Part shown: one piece after another, positions 11,957 to 23,800 of the stretch
Numbering within the stretch: position 1 is the stretch's first letter
Layout: each line of letters opens with the position of its first letter
Assembly: GCA_028015205.1 (NCBI GenBank)
Contig: CM051517.1
Coordinates: 41,241,135-41,305,134, forward strand
Length of the DNA: 64,000 nt
Origin: Mytilisepta virgata
Lineage: Eukaryota; Mollusca; Bivalvia; Mytilida; Mytilidae
Direction of reading: 5' to 3'
Translations under genes and position numbers: made by a program
The notes under the pieces: model-generated
What the model was told of the DNA's origin: nothing
The model's input: only the letters and a program-made list of their open reading frames with translations
Database searches by the model: none

Positions 11957-12017
11957 ATGACGCAGTGGTATTGCATACATGTAGGTTGTATGGTATCTGT
12001 GCTAACTATTGTTAGTG
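11957..12017 (+). CDS. Tentative signal-peptide exon of the serine protease
   Basis: An ATG opens MTQWYCIHVGCMVSVLTIVS, a plausible short secretion signal ending in small residues. Using the GTAGGT donor at 12018 leaves phase 1, which fits the phase of the clip-like exon at 13143 and would give a 369-aa precursor. A stronger-looking GTAAG donor four bases further would break the frame. No other upstream candidate was obvious. Inference only. Confidence 0.3.
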
Positions 12018-12429
12018 GTAGGTAAGACGCAGTTAAATATAAGATTGAAATAGATTATTTTGCTTTTCTTTATTATATATTTTTATCTAAGCACATTTAC
12101 TTGTTAGAAATATCAGGAAAAAGAATACCGAAACTACAAGAATGTTGAAAGGGCTTTTAGAGCTAGCTATCTGACAGCTTTGCAAAGATATTCTCTGCCT
12201 TAATCGTTGAAAAGTTCGTAGAAGTTTATACATCTATATACATGTAACAGTTATTATATAATTATAATATTATTATTTTGATTCTCATTATAAACAATCA
12301 TTCTGAAAGTATTGCTGCGCAATATCATGTCCCCTACAGGATTGAGCTGTGAGAAAACACGCAAAATCTCCTTGAGTATTTGAATCAGACGAAGGCGTAT
12401 GGACAGAGTGACTCCTAAAAATCCTGAAA

Positions 12430-12900
12430 CCAGTGTTTGCAAGGGGTATACAATAATAATCCGATCAGCGTTGAACTCAAACTTGATCTGTAACTTATCA
12501 TTATAAGCTCACATACCAAAAATAATTTCATTTGGTTAAAATGTTTATAAAAAAAAGTCCGGAAAACTTTAATTTTTGGCAATATTTCCTATTTCCAAGG
12601 ACAATATCTCTCACAATAATTATCCAATCGGCGTGAAACTCAAACTTGGTCTGAAACTCATCATTATAAGCTCACGACACACCAAAAAATAAAAGATCAC
12701 TTGGTAAAAGGGTTTGCGAAAAAAAAGTGCGAAAACTTATTATTTGCGTGAATTTTCTAAGTCCAAGGACCATAAGTCTGCAAAAAATTCATCAGGCTGG
12801 AACAAAATTCAAATTTGATCTGTAACTGGTCATGATAAAACTGTATTCCACATATCAAGTCAATATCTTCAAACCCAAATGGAAACATTTCGGAAAACTG
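12430..12900. repeat. Tandem repeat of about 160 bp, three units
   Basis: Three diverged units share 'gaactcaaacttgatctg', 'cattataagctcac', 'aaaaaaaagtccg' and 'ccaaggacaata'. The array lies just before the clip-like exon and runs into a GACGGACGGACAGACAGACGG-type microsatellite at about 12913-12966. No coding potential. Confidence 0.7.
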
Positions 12901-13142
12901 ATTTGCCCGACTGACGGATGGAGAGACGGACGGACAGACAGACGGTACGACGGATAGACGGACGGAGTGCAAACCTAAAGTCCCGTTCGACTTCGCCGGT
13001 AGGAGACTAATAACCATATCTTTACTATACCATGTGAGCTTTGACTCATTTTTAATTCCTCTGCTACATTTCGCCACGCTTATATATTCACATGTCATAC
13101 AGTTTTGTTCTTATTGAATATTCTTTTTTTCTTCTTTTTAAG

Positions 13143-16100
13143 CTTTACCGAGACCTCCGTTGCCAGAGATTGATAACTGCACACCACGAGGGGGGAAGTG
13201 TTTGAACGAGACATCATTGTGTGAAGGTTTTGTTGATTCTTGGGCTCTATGTAAAAATGGTCAGATCTGTTGTAAAACTGTTCCTTCAACTTCTCATCCA
13301 GAACCACCTCACCCAGGTAAGGCAACATGGAATGCATATATGACAGATGATAATTACAATTAAAAGCATCACATTTCGAACTTTTTTCAAGCACATCGTC
13401 AGTTTATGAAAACGATAGAATTAAAATACATTAAACCTTGCTAGTTTTTTACTTGGAAATACTTAACTTTCCCAGAAGTTTAAAATTACAGTCAATTGGT
13501 CAAAAGCCTACTTACTCCTGCAAGACCGTTTGTTTTTAATATGACCTTCGGAACTTCTATTAGTGCATTATAATTTATAAAAATATTTTTTATTCAAATC
13601 ACAAATTTTACAAATATATAAAATATAATTCTTTGATACCAATTTTGATGCACAAGATGTGCACATTTCGTCGATTTACGACTCATCAGTAGTGCTCGAG
13701 GCCTAAAATGTTGAAAACCAAAACAACAATTCAAAAGGTGGAAGAGCAAATTCAAAATATCAAAATGACCAAAATGTGTAAAGCCAAAACCATATATGTA
13801 CAGACCTATGCACGAGGGAGATACTCCTTAGTTTTCACTAACAATAAATTTTAAGTATCAATTTCGGAATAGTATCGAAATACTAGCAACTGAGCTGGGA
13901 TATCCTTGGGGACTTGGAGTCCATCATCAGTGGCATCGACTCATTGGTTAAAATATAATTTTTTGATACCAGTTTTAATGCACAAGATGTGCACATTTCG
14001 TCGATTTACAACTCATCAGTAGTGCTCAAGGCCTAAAAGTTATAGGAACAAGATGCAATTAGTTTAGCTGTGTTATTTTGACACTTTATTTTCAACCTTC
14101 TGAATGCTGTTTTATGTGATCACTAAAATCATTTACATTTTTTAATTTCTTGTCTCGTATAATGTTATAAAAGCAACCGAAACGTGTGGAATAGTAACAC
14201 GAGTAACAAAAACAGGAAACTCCAGGATAGTTGGTGGATCATATGCTGAAGAAGGCGAGTGGCCATGGATGGTCATGCTTAATGATTCAAACGGTCATTT
14301 TTGTGGCGGTACTCTTATATCTGATAGATGGGTGGTTACTGCAGCACACTGTCTAGACAGGTAAATAACGTTCAATATTTAGCTGCGAAATTGTTTTTTC
14401 ATTCCACTAAAGCGGTTTAGAATTATTTAAACAGAGGTTTTATACCCATTTCAAACAAATATTATAAGGAGAGTAATAGAAGAAATAGTTGCTGATACAA
14501 AATTTCCTATTTTACAAACTTGAGATAACAACATATGCAAGTTTTTATAAAAATGTATATTTTAAAATCGTAAAATTTCTTTACATAGTAATGCATGTAT
14601 TGTGTAATAAATTTTATATGATACCAATTTTGATGCACAAAATGTGCACATGTATTCGATTTACCAACTTATCAGTTGTGCTAAAAACCGAAAAAGAACC
14701 CAACATGCTCAGAGCAGATTTAAAGCCAAAATGGGGAAAATGATAAAGCCAAAATCGTCTGAAGAAAAAGCTATGTACAAGGGAGATACTCCTTATTTTA
14801 TCCAAAAATATGAAAAAAATTCTAACAATAAATAGCATAGGTTTCACGCTAGTATCGAAAAAATTAGCAACTGAGCTGGTGTTACCCTCTGGGACCTCGA
14901 ATCCACCAGCCGTGGTAATGATAAATATCAAGATTTGTAATTTTGAAATTCTTCTTTTTAAAGTTATATTGAAATTAAAGGATATGGAGCACATATGTGT
15001 ATGCATCCTATTATAACTCATATATTATCGGCATCTTGGCTCGTCAAATACTTCTATACAGAATATTTTAGACGGCTTTTTTTATTGTCAATTACAGTAA
15101 AACCATAAAAGAGGTAAATTTAACCCTAGGGGAACACCATATTGCTGCTACCACTGGAAAAGAGATGACAGCTGATATTGATATCTGGATATTAGTAAGA
15201 TCATAATGCTGAAATAAAATCTAATGTTATTGCAGTTACTGTAAATTTGGAAATTATTGCGATGTTTTTATTATTGCGCAAAATGCGACAGGGTTGTAAT
15301 CGCAATAATTCAAACTCGCATTTTGGAATTTTTTATATGAATGAAGCGGGATTTTTCTCAATATCGCAAAAATTAAAATCGTATTTTGGTCTAAAATGAC
15401 AAAATCGCAATAATAAATGCACGCAATAATTTTAGAATTTACAGTATACATATACTGTCTGCGTTCGAACTTTGAAAAGTCAAACTCGGTATAACTGATG
15501 TTTGCTTATTATTATTTATCAAGCAGTAAGATAAATGGTGTGTGTTATGGATAAAAGTTGTATTAAGGTCCGTTCTTGGGCTGAAAATCACCCACATGTT
15601 CCCGATATAAGTTGCTGTCAGAAAACACAGTCAATTAGATTAATAAAAGAGTTTCAAAATTGATTTTCACATCCACACAAAAATACCACTTTAATTGACG
15701 CCTATAAAATATTGAATATTATCTGACATTTTTTGTTTGGGAATAACCACATCAATTAAAAATTTATTCAATCAAAATTTTTAGTCAATATTATTGACAA
15801 TACAAAAAATGCAGTTTTAATCTTAAAAACTTTACGTCAAAATACGATTACACGAACTTAGCTCTACTTGTCTTAAATCATAAACCAGTTTGGTTTCATT
15901 TTGGTATATTCGTTAAAAAATCCTAGGTTTCATAAAGACAACATCTCTAATCATTTAGGACAAAGATTTTGTGAATGAACTCAGCATAAAATATCGCATT
16001 TTCTAACGAAATATATACTTGTGGCTCTGAGTGCTATCCACCTAGGACGAAGTCATCGTGTTTCAAGTACAGATGCTTTATGTAACAATAAAGTACTTTT

Positions 16101-19100
16101 TATTCGTAAGATAAGTGTTTATATGGGCATATTGTAAAACAGCGGCTGGTCTGCTCTGTGCTTGGTTGAGCTTGAGGTATGTAAAACATGGTCTTGGCTG
16201 GATTTTAGAATTGTAAAACATGGTCTGGTCTAAACTAAACTTATTGCAGTTTTTTTTACTTCTTGAAATATTGATTAACAGCTAAAACATTTATGTCATT
16301 CATCGGTCATAAAAACAAACTGATTAAATGATAAAATGTGGCGCTTGTAAAATCCATACAAAATCACCTATGAACAAAATAAATAATTTTGTGGTGTTAC
16401 ATATACATATATATTTAAAAAGTAATCATAAACTATTTTTGTGGGAAGTATTGTAAAAGCTGATTTGAACTGACCTGTGTGTTTTAAGTTGTTACTACCA
16501 TACAATGACAAAGAGAAAATAATACAATACTAATTCATTATTTTTTTGTAAATTGCATATAATGAATTTCCAGTTCTGTATATAGTTCATTTAATATGCC
16601 ATTATATTTTACAGCTTTACAAAAGAATATAATAAAAAATGTGGAATTCATGTAGAGTGGGGGATATATTTTATCACCAACATTTTTCAACACCGATACC
16701 CTTTTAGTATTATTATACTTTACTATCAAAATAATGCAGAAGTAAACAATGTGGTTCATATCAATATCAATCTGTATATTTAGGAGCAGTTTTACATCAA
16801 TGTATGTTATAAATTTATCTGCAGTAAAAAAAATGACTAATTATTGGCAATTATTGGCAATTATTGCTGATCTCTGATAAAACCAGACAACTTTCTTTTG
16901 TAATCATGTGATATAATAGGTATGGATGTCATTGGAACAAGCGCTGCTAATCATCAAGTGAAGGACCTTTAGAAGTTCAGCAAATTAAGTTTCCAAAACG
17001 TTTTCAATTATTTAATCCTTAACTTAATTAAAATGGTATAGTTGTAACACATCAAAGAAAAATAATGATATAGTGAACAGAATTCATATGTAAAAATATT
17101 ACTGTTTCATTCATACCCCCATTTTTTCAATACTGCCCATGTTTTACAAATATAACAGCCCAGAAAAGACCACATTTTACATATCTTAAGCCCAGCCCAG
17201 ACCAGACCTGACCAGCCCGTTTTTTTTACAATATGCCGTTTATATAAACCTGTTCAACTTATAGTAACCGTATGTGATGGTGTTCATTGGTTTCGTTCGG
17301 ATTGTGAAATTTTCTGTTATATTCATCTTTAATAACTATCATATTTCCATGTTACTTAATAGCATCCCGAATACATTCCTAATATACCCGGAATTCCTCA
17401 TGATATTGCTTTGATACGACTCGCCCAACCAGTTAATATAACAGGTCACTACATCAGAACAGCATGCCTTCCCTCGTTATATGATACTACCAGTATTGAA
17501 CTCGACTGTTACATTAGCGGATGGGGTTACACTGTAGGTAAGCCAATACTAACAAGGCTCTATCATTAACAATCATATATCTTTTCTCTCTCTCTCTTAT
17601 GAATAGCACAACATAATGCTTTTAAAATTTACTACCAATTATATCTTAGATACAATACAATATATTTGATGCTTTAGTTTTATTACTTCTAAGAGGTGCA
17701 TGTCAAGGAAAATAATACTAAACGTAGATAAGTTACGAAACAAAAAATATTTCAACAAGGCAACTAAAACTGGCCATTAAACCTACGTTTTTTAAGTGTT
17801 AAATTTTACCTAATGCAGTAGGACCATTTCCCCCAAACCTATCTACATGTTTACGTCTTGGTTCATTTTCAAAACGTCGTCCAATGCCTTTCAAAACCTG
17901 TAAGGACGTAGCCTGGTACATGTACGTGTCCTCTTAAGATCTGCTAATAATAGCTATCAAATAAGAAACTTAAAAAATTATAGCATTTCGAGACAGTTTT
18001 GACACAAATTTACTAATTTTGATCTTTATTTTGAACAGTTATTCAAAGCGAAGGACACTCAGAACCAAAACCAAATTTCTGTTACAAGTAAGGAAACATA
18101 TCCACTTCTATCATGTTCATGTAAACGTAAAGTGGTTTAGGTTCTGAGTATCCTTCTTGACAATATTCCAACAAATGATGCAATATGCGTAAAAAAAACC
18201 AAAAAGCCTCTGTTTACTTCTTCAGATGGTAGAAAACTTATTAATGCTTATCATTAAATTCACATACTATCGATTACGAAAGAAATGGATCGATTTTTAA
18301 AATTTTAAATTAACGGTGAAAAGTGAACCAAATACTGGGAATTTTATCTACCAAATTAAAATTACATTCAGTCAGTGTTGTGAAACGAGTGGTCATATGA
18401 GTCTCATATATTTTGTACCATGTGGTCTGTTTAACGCCAAAGGAGGCAGTGTTACAAAACTAATAGAAAAAGAAATATATACAGTACTAGTGTTGTTCTT
18501 TCAGTATTTTATAGAAAATTATGTTGTATTTATTTCCTGGTTCGTCTGAATATTCCTTTCCACATTATTATTTTGTAGGAGGTGGGGATAAAAGACATCT
18601 ACAACACTTGAAGGTTTCATTAACTTTAGTTCCAGTCTGTAATGATTCATGGTTAGGAGATATACGAGAGAGTCATATATGTGCTGGAAATGGCAACACA
18701 GGGTCATGTCAGGTAAATACTCAGAACCATTTTATAGTAATAATTATATCATCACGTCAGGTTTCTGTAGACTTACATGTACATTTGTACACAGCCGTAC
18801 ATGTATCTATACCCAAAAAGCTTCTGGTAAATAAAACTGATATGGTTATTTTATTTTACCTTTTTAGGGAGATTCTGGTGGTCCATTAGTGTGTAGTGCT
18901 GGCGGAAAATTTACTTTGTTTGGTGTGACATCTTGGGGATCAAGGTCATGCAGGGCATTGGGTTTTCCTGATGTGTACACGCGTGTTACGTCATACTTAC
19001 CTTGGATGCAAGAAACAATGGACAAGTATGATAAAATCCAATATAGTATTGCTGACTTTATTGAAAGATTTATGAAAAAGATTTTTGATAAGATTTTTGA

Positions 19101-19149
19101 CTTCTTAAGAAATTGTTTGAAGTCACTATTTAACAAAACGTCCATATAA
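13143..19149 (+). CDS. Secreted clip-like serine protease with Gly189/Asp226 pocket
   Basis: Six exons: 13143-13316, 14174-14360, 15098-15194, 17363-17537, 18579-18712 and 18868-19149 (TAA). All borders are GT-AG with matching phases (1,2,0,1,0); the first exon enters in phase 1, so the start lies upstream. Exon 1 encodes a six-cysteine module (CTPRGGKC...CEGF...LCKNGQICC), like clip-type or small Cys-rich domains. Next comes the zymogen cleavage site GNSR|IVGG and a chymotrypsin-fold domain: His57 in VVTAAHC (14347-14349), Asp102 in HDIALIRL (17402-17404), Ser195 in GDSGGP (18874-18876). Disulphide cysteines are all present. Position 189 is Gly (18701-18703), and 226 is Asp in GFPDVYTRV (18970-18972). 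A roughly 37-residue amphipathic helix follows the fold. It probably acts outside the cell in immunity or digestion; substrate unknown. Confidence 0.88.
13610..14040. repeat. GATACCAATTTTGATGCACAAG-type dispersed repeat, first copies
   Basis: Two near-identical segments of about 85 bp, at about 13620-13705 and 13948-14033, share 'tttcgtcgattta' and 'actcatcagtagtgctc' and flank a unique middle with 'gggagatactcctta'. The core 'tgcacaagatgtgca' is an inverted repeat. Related copies occur near 14610, 23740, 25420 and 29370, with a remnant near 26510. This lies in intron 1 of the protease as numbered from the clip exon. No protein is encoded. Confidence 0.75.
14610..14920. repeat. GATACCAATTTTGATGCAC-type repeat, further copy
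   Basis: Repeats the order seen at 13630-13930: 'gataccaattttgatgcac', 'gtgcacatg', 'gggagatactcctta', 'agtatcgaaaaaattagcaa', 'ctgagctgg', 'gacctcgaatccaccag'. It therefore defines a unit of roughly 300 bp. Overlapping short frames on both strands come from the repeat. Confidence 0.7.
15237..15446. mobile_element. 210-bp MITE with TACTGTAAATT ends
   Basis: Begins 'tactgtaaatttggaaatta' and ends 'ttttagaatttacagta'; the terminal inverted repeats are about 25 bp with a few mismatches and include 'attattgcg'. The interior is rich in 'ttattgcga / tcgcaataa' words on both strands. It lies 42 bp after exon 3 of the protease gene. No coding capacity. Confidence 0.8.
16125..17237. mobile_element. 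1.1-kb inverted-repeat element with 8-bp target duplication
   Basis: The left end 'ggcatattgtaaaac' and right end 'ttttttacaatatgcc' are complementary. The similarity continues inward for about 110 bp ('ctggtctg...gcttgaggtatgtaaaacat' against the complement of the right arm). The 8-bp word gtttatat flanks both sides (16117-16124 and 17238-17245). Eight-base duplications are typical of hAT and some other DNA transposons. No transposase frame, so non-autonomous. In protease intron 3. Confidence 0.85.
18050..18162. repeat. Imperfect hairpin repeat
   Basis: The left arm 'gaaggacactcagaaccaaa' pairs with 'ggttctgagtatccttc' at the right. A single arm of the same family appears near 11215-11250, and a related sequence near 61915. 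In protease intron 4. Probably a small foldback element. Confidence 0.65.
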
Positions 19150-19308
19150 GGCACCGGGAAAATTTCTACAACGCATTTGGTATTCTCTTTGTCTTTAAAT
19201 GCATAGCAGGATATGCCGAATGCCAACAGACGTACCTAGTCTCACTTACAATGTAGTATGCGATTCCTTTTTTTCTTCTTTTAATATATTTATTTAATAT
19301 CTAAATTT

Positions 19309-19314
19309 AATAAA
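19309..19314 (+). terminator. Candidate polyadenylation signal of the protease gene
   Basis: AATAAA 160 bases after the protease stop, in AT-rich sequence without competing exons. Positional assignment. From 19315 to 20450 I see no gene or recognisable repeat. Confidence 0.4.
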
Positions 19315-20449
19315 ATGCAAAAACAATCACAGATAAGATACCATGGATTGATTTATGCAACATCTCAAAAAAAGTTAAAAGGGATAAAGTGGCGCCTGCA
19401 GTTGAATTAGATAATTCCACGTTAACAAAAAAATAATTAATTTTAATGCAAATAGTTGATAAAGAATAAATGAAAATGTATACCACTACATATGTTTTAT
19501 TACAATTATGAAGATCAAATTTCTAATAACTATTTAAGCTAAATATATATGACTTTTTTATTCTGTTTATTACATATTAAAACAGTTTCAGTGTTTATTC
19601 ATATAATGGGATCAATCCTTTGTCCGTGATATAGTATAGTTTTATATATATAAAATAACACCTCTTTGACATTACTGGTTGTAATAAGAACAACAGTCGA
19701 AATAATAATGACATTTATGACGAAAAATCAATGTAATTTGTACTTTACAACATAATTATCATAAATATGCAATATTATAATAAATATGAATTCGTCAACG
19801 ATCTCATGGCAAGGTATGCGGAAGACATCATAGTAGTACAACCTACACATTGTATTTGCATAAAAATATAGAAAAGTAGTCATAAAAAGACAAATATTTA
19901 TTTACTACGCTTAGATTTTTACATTACTAATACTATACTGATTATGTTTTATGGAAATGACTCTACTGCTTTGATATTTGTCTTTGCGAAAGTATTAGAA
20001 CATGTCTCTGGTCTTGGTATAATAGAGATGCCTGTGTATGTATTCAAGGAATAAAACGATTGTTGGTTGAGTGTACATATAATAGCAAACGAATTAATAA
20101 AGCATGACGTAGAAGCAAGCATTTTTTTGTATCCACTTACAAGATTTTCAAGGGCACGCATCAATACTGATCTTCAACATAAGACACTAAAAGTAACACA
20201 TTATTCCATGCTTTTCTGAATTCCAAAACGTTCTAACTGGAATTTTTCAGCGTTATACTAACATGGACAAGAACACCTATGAAGGAACAAATGTAACCAC
20301 AAGGACAGACAAAATAAACAAAACACAGAACTACTGACACTTAAAGAATATAAACATGAACTCCTTTTCTATATCAGAGAGTCAGGATAGATGAGGGGTA
20401 TGTTTTGGTATGCATCAAAACGGTTGAAACCTCTTTTAGTGTATCTAAC

Positions 20450-20620
20450 TTAACATGAACAAATCTTAGCAATAAACCCAATATTAAATGAACAAATATT
20501 AGCAATAAACCCAATATTAAATGAACAAATATTAGCAATAAACTAAATATTAACATTAACAAAGATTAGCAATAAACCCAATATTAACATTAACAAATAT
20601 TAGCAATAAACCCAATAAAG
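20450..20620. repeat. Minisatellite, about 33-bp unit, five copies
   Basis: The unit is approximately 'gaacaaatattagcaataaa' followed by 'cccaatattaaat', repeated about five times with small changes. It lies between the convergent ends of the protease and EXD1-like genes. The 62-aa minus frame with repeated LLLIFVHLILG is only this repeat translated. Confidence 0.9.
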
Positions 20621-20801
20621 TAAAATGTGTGAAATATTTTAGTCAGAAGTAACAAAGAATAATAATTCGGCCCATATCTCGTTATAATAAATGGCAATGT
20701 TATATAAATTCAAATAGATAGAACAATTGAATTAAATGATCCTGTTTGAAAAGAAATTATCCAGAAACACACGAAATGTATATTGTTAAGTAAATATGGT
20801 A

Positions 20802-23800
20802 TCAGTTAAGAGCCTTTTTCAGACGTTTACATTTATCTATTGCACTCTTCGTCCTGTTGGGATTGTGAAATTTACTCTCCAGGCTCTGACATTCAAACCA
20901 TGTAACCATATCGGGTGACATGTCGCTGTAAAGAAGAGTAGACACCGGTTAATAAAGAGACACTTAATGATATTTCGCATCTGTGTAAGCGTTCACTGGA
21001 CGGATATTATATGATATTATACTTTGTGCAAAAATCTTGATTTCTCATTTGTCGGCAGAGATGTGTTATTTTAATCAACCTTAAACTAGGTTCAAATCCT
21101 ACTGACGACAGATGGTTTTCCATCCTTAGCAACAGGAATATCACATGGCAGAATATCACCCTGGTCTTGCCGGGATAACACCCCAGTACCGGAAATGTGT
21201 TTTACCCTCTCCGTATGCGGAGATAATTGGCATTCAGTATAATATAACACGTACTGCCTTCATTTGAGGGTGCTTTGCCAGATTACCACACTAAAAAAAT
21301 ATCACCAACGACTACGCCTCGGGCGATATTTTGCCTTGGTGTGGTAAATAATGCAGAACAATTCCGTTGATTATTTAAGTGGTATCTTGATTTTGCAGTT
21401 ATGAAACAAAATCAGCTTCACTCTCTTATAAGGTAAATACAATATACATGCATTATTCTAAAATTATCGTTAAGTCGGAAATATTTCTTTTATTGCATTA
21501 AACATAAGTGACCTACAACTGTAACTGCAAAAGCTGTGGCAGAGTACGCTACGCTAAGTTGGATGTAGAAGCACAAAAGCAGGGGCAAGTGCTCGGGAAC
21601 TTGGTGCGTTGGACATTTTGATTCACCTTTGTCGAAAAAAAAATTACTTTGTAATATTGACCCATTGTTTGAACTCTTTTACAAAACAATTTACGGTTGA
21701 CAAACGCCTTTGGTAAAAGCTTACGTTCGGCTATAAGGGGGGTCATAATAAAGAAGGTAACAATACTATCCCTAGTACTTTCGAATGTATTGTGACTGTT
21801 TTATTATGCAAAACAGCCAGGAAACTTCCTTCGTAAGTAATTTTCGGTCTGTAACGTTAACCTGATTTTACGCTTTTACATATTTTTTTTTAATTTTCCA
21901 TCAAAACGATATGGAAGCACCTGCTTCTGTGCCGTATGCGTTGCTACGCTACTGCAGCTACCAGTGCTAGAAAGATCTCCTATTATGTTAAAGTATGCTT
22001 AATAGTTTAAATTGGTACGAGTTGTTTCGGTTCCAGACCCTAGGTTGAACAATGATGAAAAGAATGTATCCTATACAATACTGGAACAATACATCATGTT
22101 GGTCAAAAATCGTTTTTATTTTTGTTGTTCATCCTGAAAGTCACTGTTGGGCATTCAGTGTTGAGCTAAAACCATCAGCTAGACACCCTAGTGCCAGGAA
22201 AATCTTACTTGTAATTTACCAATAATCTGCGCGTTTGTACCAAGTCAGACTATCCTTACTCCCTAGATGTCTCTCTTGATTCTAGTTTTACTTTCAGTGA
22301 TTGTGTTTTGTGCTTTGTTTTCGTACGAAGGTCTGTTAATTTGATGGCGTTAATTGATTGGTATATCATTGTCGACCTTTTCTGTGATCCGTTTTAGTAT
22401 ATGTATTTAGTCATATTACTGTTGTCTAAAGCAGGCAAACAAGAAAAATGAAAAATAAATATTTCTCAATAAAAAAAGAAAAATGTAGAAATAAACCAAT
22501 GGGTGTCACTAGTCCTTTATTATGGTACAGGTGTGCGGCCAGCATTTTCAAATCCCATCCTATTCATATATTTCAGATTCCAAGAAAGCCCAACCTAATC
22601 ATATATAAAAGTCTCTTTCCCTGACCCTTTCATATATCGTTTAACCTTGTATTTTCACAAATAGTCAAGCACAACTAAAGGTGTTTACATGCAGAGGGAA
22701 AACTGGAGCATGGAATTTATAAATTTGAAACTATGACCTAATCATATATATTATTTCAAAAATAGTATAGCTTTTCCCATATTTTAAATGAGAAAAAAAC
22801 AGACGCTTTTCGACCGCACATATGTAGTTATCATTATATAGGCAGTTACACCCCCCCCCCCCCCTTTCCCGCGTGAAATAAACACAATAGAATACTAACT
22901 TTTGTAATGTGTGGTACAGTGGAATTAGTGGCAAGACATCCGCTGTAGATATATTTATCATTTCACTGGTCAGCGGTCGCAATGCCCAGAAGTTTATATC
23001 TGTCATTTTCATCTGTAAACAAAATGAACAATTCGTTACATGGTCATTCAAACTGGGCAAGAGCATATATGTGGAAAGCTCTGATAGTCATTGAGGAACA
23101 AATATAAATTAAGTATTTATCATTTAATGGTGATTGGAGTTGAAATTATATAAAGTAAGTTAAAAAAAATCAGAGCTCGCGTCGGTAATTTCTTTTACGT
23201 TTTTTTTCTGTAAATTGATATGTCTTTTTCATATTAAATTTAAATTAAATGTTTGCAGAGAAAGATGAATTTATACTGTGGAATAACGATAACCATAAGC
23301 GTACGCATATACATAGATTTTTTTGGAATTCTTACGAAACAGCGATAACTTATTTCTAGAAATTGAAATCGTATTATATGTTTCCCAGTTTTATAAATTA
23401 GAGTCAATGTGCAAATAAGTTTTATACCTGTTGCGTACGATCGGGTGTATATCGGTTTATTCCAAATCTTTCACATAACTGAGACAGTTGAACTCTCCTT
23501 GGTGGAAAACCTGATTGTTCCATAATGGTTGCAAATGCCAGCTGCAGTATAGATAAAAATGTAAATATACTGGTAATCTCCTCAAAAGGAGAAAGTCCAA
23601 TTTGCAGTTAGTCTTGTAATGGAGCCATACCAAAGACCGTTACATGTAAATCTATCTTTGTTTTATATTGCTAATTATACTTTATATAAAAACAAAAAAC
23701 TTCGAGTCGGTAATATTCAAAATAAACTTTCTATGACACCCATTTAGTGCAGGAATCACGCACATTTTGACAAATTATGTCTCACCGGTAATGCCAAAGG

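Noticed and set aside
12757..13098. Frame with SVRLSVVPSVCPSVSPSVS resembling a Ser/Val repeat protein
   Set aside because: Produced by the GACGGACGGACAGACAGACGG microsatellite; no supporting context.
18521..18889. Single long exon of 122 aa running across the protease exon 5
   Set aside because: The protease protein is continuous only if GT at 18713 is used as donor and AG at 18866-18867 as acceptor; the intervening frame breaks the fold before GDSGGP.
20374..20562. Hydrophobic repeat frame LLLIFVHLILG that looks like membrane segments
   Set aside because: Translation of a 33-bp minisatellite.
22851..22864. Poly-C and poly-G runs as regulatory sites
   Set aside because: Long G or C runs recur in many repeats here; without conservation or expression data no function can be supported, and their lengths are uncertain.
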